From an uncultured Ruminococcus sp. (GTDB lineage: Bacteria; Bacillota; Clostridia; Oscillospirales; Acutalibacteraceae): a DNA stretch of 64,000 bases. Below are positions 60,585-64,000 of the stretch, piece by piece. A model generated the notes under the pieces. The model did no database searches and had not been told where the DNA came from. It saw nothing but the letters and a program-made list of their open reading frames with translations. The stretch lies in NCBI GenBank assembly GCA_902768825.1, contig CACXMR010000009.1:41702-105701 (forward strand), given 5' to 3'. A program made the position numbers and the translations under genes. How positions within the stretch are numbered: position 1 is the stretch's first letter; each line of letters begins with the position of its first letter.

Positions 60585-60710
60585 CATTCCTTCTGTGACA
60601 AAATAAATTCCCACACCTAAAATATACATAATAAGTCAAAAATTGTCAAGTAGGAGAATGATCGGTAATATTTTGAAAAAATAAGCAAAACCCGACAATA
60701 AATTAATCAC

Positions 60711-60751
60711 AAACAAAAACAAAGGCCCCGGCAAACGCTGCCGAAGCCTTT
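60711..60751 (-). terminator. Intrinsic terminator at the 3' end of the large non-coding RNA
   Basis: On the minus strand AAAGGC, TT, CGGCA form a stem with TGCCG, GG, GCCTTT around a five-base loop. The stem is followed by GTTTTTGTTTG, a T-rich tail pointing away from the RNA candidate. Confidence 0.8.
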
Positions 60752-61650
60752 TAAAGTTCTTGAGAAAGAAACTGAAGTAAGCAATATTGAAAAGTTCAAA
60801 TTCTCATGGGACTCATTCCTAAACTCATACTTAAATATCCATTGGCTCGCAGAAACAAACCTTAAAAATCGGGATATTACATGGGACTCAGTCCTTATCT
60901 TGAATTTTATATAGAAAACTGCTTTCAGTTATGATCCTATCATAATACGAAACGCATACGGCAGAAGATCTAAACACCAACCCGCCTCGGATCAGAGACC
61001 CTTAATGCTCTGCTTACAAGATCGGCCGCAATACCGACCCGCAGTATACCAAACGATCATCAATATACTGTGAAGCTTTCGTATCACAACGGAGGAAAAT
61101 ACTAAGTTCAGCCTCTCAGACACCATTTCTCTACTTCAATAAGAGACGATCCCCGTGTGTCAACGGTTGCGGCACTGATATGACTCAGGGCCCTATATTA
61201 AATTGTGAGTTCTCAAAATGTCAGACACCCTGCTGCCTCGAGAGGATGTAAAAGCGGGTTGAGCAGCGTGACCGTCATCGTCGGGCTCTCCATACAACTC
61301 AGGGACCTGTCCGAACTCACAGCATAAACAGCTAAATATTGAAGCGGTGCGATATCAGAGCTCCAGCAAAGCGAAGATGAAAAGGCACATAGCTCGCAAA
61401 GCAAATCTGTTCTTAATCTGTCCCATCCTTGTTGAAGAGGTCACACCAACGGGTGCGACAAAAGTCTGACTAACCGGTTCTAATTCGCCCATCGGAGCTT
61501 GCCTCCCTTCGTGGATTTGATCAAAAAAAGAGCTAACCGTTTAATGCTGCATGGCACCCAAAGAAGCCTTTCAGCGTTTCGCAGAAGCACCACACAATCC
61601 GGTTTGTTGAGCTATACACTTGGTACTTTGCTTTGCTCTTTTTTTATCTT
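60715..61650 (-). ncRNA. Candidate large structured non-coding RNA, about 930 nucleotides
   Basis: No protein gene fits in this stretch on either strand, yet it has a consensus promoter at 61657-61684 and a terminator at its far end. Exact or near-exact helices nest in it: 61320-61313 with 61212-61205 (GTGAGTTC/GAACTCAC), 61272-61269 with 61223-61220, and 61267-61263 with 61236-61232. Local hairpins are GTCGCACC-CGTT-GGTGTGAC (61459-61440), CAGTATA/TATACTG (61042-61070) and TTATGAT/ATCATAA (60929-60945). GAGTCCCATG occurs twice near the 3' part. Size and ornateness recall the OLE, GOLLD and ROOL RNA classes, but I cannot match it to any of them from memory. It is not rRNA, tmRNA, RNase P RNA or a group II intron as far as can be read. 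Confidence 0.65.
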
Positions 61651-61656
61651 GATTAT

Positions 61657-61684
61657 ATTATACCACTAATTTGTATTTTGTCAA
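61657..61684 (-). promoter_or_regulatory. Consensus promoter of the large non-coding RNA
   Basis: TTGACA (61684-61679), 16 bases, TATAAT (61662-61657), both boxes perfect. It is preceded by an A/T tract of the UP-element kind (TTTTCAAAAAAGTTTAAAAA on the minus strand). It is one of the best promoters in the window, with a predicted start near 61650. Confidence 0.85.
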
Positions 61685-61741
61685 TAGTTTTTTTAAACTT
61701 TTTTGAAAATTTATATGGCAACTTGCTGGTAAGATTCCCTA

Positions 61742-61770
61742 TTGACTTATCCTGCTTTTTATCGTAGAAT
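61742..61770 (+). promoter_or_regulatory. Promoter of the DUF1292 gene
   Basis: TTGACT (61742-61747), 17 bases, TAGAAT (61765-61770), divergent from the large RNA promoter. Confidence 0.7.
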
Positions 61771-61777
61771 AGTATGC

Positions 61778-61950
61778 ATGGGGAACGCTGACGGGAATCA
61801 TTTTCCTGCTACGGTGTGAGCAGGTCATTATTCCGACACCCCTTGGGTGCTGTGATCAGTCGTTATCCTTTGACAACATCCGATTTACCGTGCCTGCGGG
61901 ACAATGACTCCTGCCTGATGCGGTGCGACTTTGACTTTTGATAAGGAGAT
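61778..61950 (+). other. Long, hairpin-rich leader of the DUF1292 gene
   Basis: About 180 bases of untranslated leader. It holds CCTGCT/AGCAGG (61805-61824), CACCC-CTT-GGGTG near 61837-61849 and further G/C-rich paired segments before the ribosome binding site. No known riboswitch core was recognised. Confidence 0.4.
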
Positions 61951-61956
61951 TTGAAA

Positions 61957-62286
61957 ATGAACAACAACATTGACAACGAGGATATCTTTGACGCTGACCT
62001 CATCTCTCTGACAGATGAAGAAGGCAATGAGTACGAATTTGAGGTTATCGACGAGATAGACTATAAGGACGGTCATTACTATGCCCTTCTCCCCCTCTTC
62101 GATGATCCCGAAAACGAGATCTATCAGGATGACACCTATATGATCTTTGAGGCTGTTGAGGACGAAAACGGCGAGCCCCAGCTTGCTGAGATCGAGGACG
62201 ACGATCTTCTCGATGAGCTTGCCGCTATCTTTGAGGAAAAGATGGCTCAGGACGAGGAAGCTGACGAGGAGGACGAGGAAGAGTGA
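61957..62286 (+). CDS. DUF1292 family acidic protein
   Basis: A 109-residue, very acidic cytosolic protein. The ATG at 61957 is eight bases after AAGGAG (a TTG two codons earlier is the alternative). The family core is ADLISLTDEEGNEYEFEVID, ALLPLFDDPENEIYQDDTYM and IFEAVEDENGEPQLAEIEDD. The C-terminus is almost all Glu and Asp (DEEADEEDEEE). DUF1292 proteins are widespread in Firmicutes, often near ireB and ruvX, and have no settled function. Confidence 0.9.
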   Translation: MNNNIDNEDIFDADLISLTDEEGNEYEFEVIDEIDYKDGHYYALLPLFDDPENEIYQDDTYMIFEAVEDENGEPQLAEIEDDDLLDELAAIFEEKMAQDEEADEEDEEE

Positions 62287-62369
62287 TCCCTGAGAGGATC
62301 ATTTTTCCCCGCTTCGGGACAAATCAGGAATGCTTTTTCATAAAAAAGAAAAATATCATAAATTACCTA

Positions 62370-62398
62370 TTGATTTTTTAAAGTAAATGTAATATAAT
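62370..62398 (+). promoter_or_regulatory. Promoter upstream of the 6S RNA candidate
   Basis: TTGATT (62370-62375), 17 bases, TATAAT (62393-62398). A second TATAAT at 62428-62433 without a -35 box lies just before the RNA's likely 5' end, so initiation at either or processing is possible. Confidence 0.7.
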
Positions 62399-62436
62399 AA
62401 TATCAAACAAAAGATAAATGTTTTGTTTATAATTTC

Positions 62437-62620
62437 TGCCCAATTCGTTGTATGTGTCTATTTAACCCTACACTTTTTAATCCGGGAGCTCGCCTCCCGC
62501 AGCGGACTTCAGACCTCCCGCCACGGCGGACGAAGGGAGTATGAAACTGTGGGGAGGGCACCCACCTGCTTAACTCGTAGGCAGGTTATTTAAGACACAG
62601 ACGGTTGGGCGGATTTTTTC
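62437..62620 (+). ncRNA. ssrS: Probable 6S RNA
   Basis: The 5' part GCCCAA...CGT...TGTGTCT (62438-62459) pairs with AGACACA...ACG...TTGGGC near 62592-62610, closing an RNA of about 180 bases. Next comes a large open bubble (ATTTAACCCTACACTTTTTA). The other side of the bubble has the small hairpin ACCTGC/GCAGGT. Apical arms are CGGGAG/CTCCCG and CCTCC/GGAGG with CCAC/GTGG. This closing-stem, bubble and apical-stem plan is that of 6S RNA, which mimics an open promoter and binds sigma-A polymerase. TTTTTT follows the closing stem. Identification rests on architecture only. Confidence 0.55.
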
Positions 62621-62657
62621 TTTTATTCTGAGTAAACCTAATACTACTTGATGATTG

Positions 62658-62685
62658 CGGCAGACCCTGGGTCTGTCGTTTTTTT
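62658..62685 (+). terminator. Second intrinsic terminator after the 6S RNA candidate
   Basis: CGGCAGACC (62658-62666) and GGTCTGTCG (62670-62678) form a 9-bp stem with a CTG loop, followed by seven T residues. Confidence 0.85.
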
Positions 62686-62770
62686 GCACTCCGACGCAGG
62701 AACGGCTCAGTCGGAAGCTGTAGGATATTCACAACTATTAAAAATATCTGCAAGGGTTACAATATTGTAG

Positions 62771-62799
62771 TTGAAAAATGCAAAATAACATCATATAAT
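62771..62799 (+). promoter_or_regulatory. Promoter of the DUF4358 gene
   Basis: TTGAAA (62771-62776), 17 bases, TATAAT (62794-62799), about 34 bases before the start at 62840. The remaining bases 62686-62770 show nothing else. Confidence 0.75.
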
Positions 62800-62839
62800 G
62801 TAAATGGTCTTAGTTTATGCCTGTATGAGAGGTGAATTT

Positions 62840-63370
62840 ATGAAAAAGGAGTCCGTCAAAAAAAATATAATACTTACGATTATCGTTCTTTCTATAATAT
62901 TGGTCACTACAATTATCACTGTTATGATACTTCTGGGGACGCAACGCAAGCCCGTCCAGAATAATGAGCTCAGACTCAGTGCTGATGATGTTGTCTCACG
63001 GGTAATCAAAAAAATGAATTACAACAACCTGACCCCCATTTCAAAGCAGAATATATCAAGATACTACGAGATTCCAAAGGACGCTGTGACTGACTATGCA
63101 ATGTACATTTCAGGTCGGTCGGGCTCAGAGGTGGAAATAGCCTGCTTCAAACTCAAGGATGAGGATTCCCGCCAGACGCTTACAAGCGCAATTAACGAAT
63201 ACCTTGTCGGCAAGACCTCCACCGACACCAGCGGAAGCTCTACACTGACATCCTCGGCGGTATCTGTGCATTACCCTTATGTGCTTGTGGTGGTCGCTCA
63301 GGACTGCGATACAGCCGTAAAGTCCTTTGAGACAATTATCAGCGACAGTCTGAAATCATCAACTCAATAA
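62840..63370 (+). CDS. DUF4358 membrane-anchored protein
   Basis: The ATG at 62840 follows GAGAGGTGAATTT; 176 residues. One N-terminal membrane segment (IILTIIVLSIILVTTIITVMIL, about 10-31, read in two parts) anchors an exported domain. That domain has the DUF4358 pattern: LSADDVVSRVIKKMNY, ISRYYEIPKDAVTDYAMYIS, SEVEIACFKLKDEDS and YPYVLVVVAQDCDTAVKSFE. Family function unknown, occurring widely in Clostridia. A terminator follows. Confidence 0.85.
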   Translation: MKKESVKKNIILTIIVLSIILVTTIITVMILLGTQRKPVQNNELRLSADDVVSRVIKKMNYNNLTPISKQNISRYYEIPKDAVTDYAMYISGRSGSEVEIACFKLKDEDSRQTLTSAINEYLVGKTSTDTSGSSTLTSSAVSVHYPYVLVVVAQDCDTAVKSFETIISDSLKSSTQ

Positions 63371-63398
63371 CACAGCCAAAATGGTTCTATGCAAATCG

Positions 63399-63437
63399 AA
63401 AGGCACCGGAGCAATATCTCCGATGCCTTGTTTTTTT
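63399..63437 (+). terminator. Terminator of the DUF4358 gene
   Basis: AAGGCACCGGAG pairs with CTCCGATGCCTT around a six-base loop and is followed by G and seven T residues. The T run overlaps the stop codon of the convergent gene. Confidence 0.85.
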
Positions 63438-64000
63438 ATAATTTCCTGGTTGCTTCCTTGATGGGAATTTTACCGAAGATTTGTACTTCATATTCCGGGC
63501 GCTCAAGCCCCATGCCATAACAGATATCGGTAAACCGTATGCGTACCCCGTCAAAGGAGTCGTTTACCCTCAGGGAATAAGCACATCTGTACTTTTTCTG
63601 ATTTATCTGACTGAGCTCACCGCCGCTGACAGCCTGATAGCTATAGAGATAGAGAGAGCTGTTTGCCGTATCATCCGGTCTCTGGATGTGTAATTCATAG
63701 CGAACATCAGCCCTGGAATAAAAATAGTAATCCGAAAACGAAACGTCGCTTTCTCCGGTGTTATACATGACCTCCAGACTGGTCTCACTGGGCACAAAGC
63801 CCCTCGGAACCAGCGTGGCGGTAAAGCGGTCACGGATTTCCACATCACTGCAGTTGACAACGACCTTGCATTTTCCGGCAGACACGGACACAGCCTCGCA
63901 TCTGCAGCTCATGCGGCCATCAGAAAAAGCCACATCATAGACAAAGAGTCCATCCACGTCTGCATTGAACTCTATGTCAAATTCGACCCTGCAATCCGGC
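63436..64000 (-). CDS. C-terminal part of an unrecognised protein, cut by window edge
   Basis: The frame is open from the right edge (reading CRVEFDIEFNADVDGLFVYD) to a TAA at 63436, so the visible 187 residues are the C-terminal part and the start lies outside. It is beta-rich (RMSCRCEAVSVSAGKCKVVV, then YYFYSRADVRYELHIQRPDD) and ends in a polar region. No motif, signal or membrane segment allows assignment; a beta-sandwich domain attached to a glycosyltransferase or a surface protein is possible. Confidence 0.6.
   Translation of the reverse strand, partial: PDCRVEFDIEFNADVDGLFVYDVAFSDGRMSCRCEAVSVSAGKCKVVVNCSDVEIRDRFTATLVPRGFVPSETSLEVMYNTGESDVSFSDYYFYSRADVRYELHIQRPDDTANSSLYLYSYQAVSGGELSQINQKKYRCAYSLRVNDSFDGVRIRFTDICYGMGLERPEYEVQIFGKIPIKEATRKL

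Noticed and set aside
61213-61404. 63-residue frame inside the large non-coding RNA region
   Set aside because: Short, no ribosome binding site, composition unlike a protein, and it crosses the nested helices; treated as chance.
61456-61462. GTGCGAC on the plus strand, like the 5' end of a group II intron
   Set aside because: No domain V motif, no intron-encoded reverse transcriptase, and the stretch is part of the minus-strand hairpin GTCGCACC-CGTT-GGTGTGAC.

Overview
This window looks like chromosomal DNA of a low-to-middle GC Clostridia bacterium, most likely a Ruminococcus-type member of the Oscillospiraceae. The support is mixed: a complete V/A-type ATPase operon in place of F-ATPase genes, a T-box leader before pheS-pheT, an IreB (UPF0297) gene, the DUF1292, DUF4358 and DUF1700/DUF4097 families common in Clostridia, a SipW/TasA-type secreted protein, GGAGG ribosome binding sites, and promoters of the TTGACA-N17-TATAAT kind. 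Species assignment is an inference.

Layout. 1-3.95 kb: a minus-strand DNA repair operon (ruvC, a histidine phosphatase, ruvA, ruvB, xseA cut by the window edge). 4.0-9.0 kb: a small CxxC protein, a stand-alone HHxxxDG acyltransferase, a possible inverted-repeat element, a membrane protein with an Ala/Glu repeat tail, tRNA-Cys and a TasA-like secreted protein. 9.2-11.2 kb: a small islet bounded by 73-bp direct repeats and two partial copies of a tRNA-Leu 3' end, holding a coiled-coil tail-anchored protein and an Xre regulator with two operator-like dyads. 11.3-15.4 kb: DUF3592-type membrane proteins, a transglutaminase-like lipoprotein and a block of about 145-bp intergenic repeats.

15.4-20.2 kb: aroA-aroC-pheA, followed 32 bases later by a second HHxxxDG acyltransferase. 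20.2-29.3 kb: the nine-gene V/A-ATPase operon (H, C, I, K, F, E, A, B, D) with its own promoter and terminator. 29.4-31.6 kb: a repeat-bearing lipoprotein, a PdaA-like polysaccharide deacetylase and a small cytosolic protein. 31.8-46.5 kb: a galactofuranose/capsule-type glycan region (two GlfT2-like glycosyltransferases, UDP-galactopyranose mutase, a DUF4422 protein and a 1320-residue fusion of two pyruvyl transferases around an Fe-S/F420-type oxidoreductase). It is interrupted by T-box-pheS-pheT and ireB. 46.7-49.5 kb: four related small lipoproteins, with near-identical promoter layout upstream of three of them.

49.7-52.2 kb: a divergent accessory module (Xre, ImmA/IrrE peptidase and LURP-one-like protein on one side; a small coiled protein, a sigma-region-4-like protein and a coupled mini-ORF on the other) that shares three copies of a TACAC-N5-GTGTA dyad. 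52.2-60.6 kb: DUF378 protein, GH13 enzyme, hflX, nadB-nadC, a GC-rich repeat block and a DUF4097/DUF1700 pair. 60.7-61.65 kb: about 930 bases with no gene but with a consensus promoter at one end, an intrinsic terminator at the other and nested helices between, the best candidate here for an undescribed large structured RNA. The end holds a DUF1292 protein, a probable 6S RNA, a DUF4358 protein and a gene cut by the right edge.
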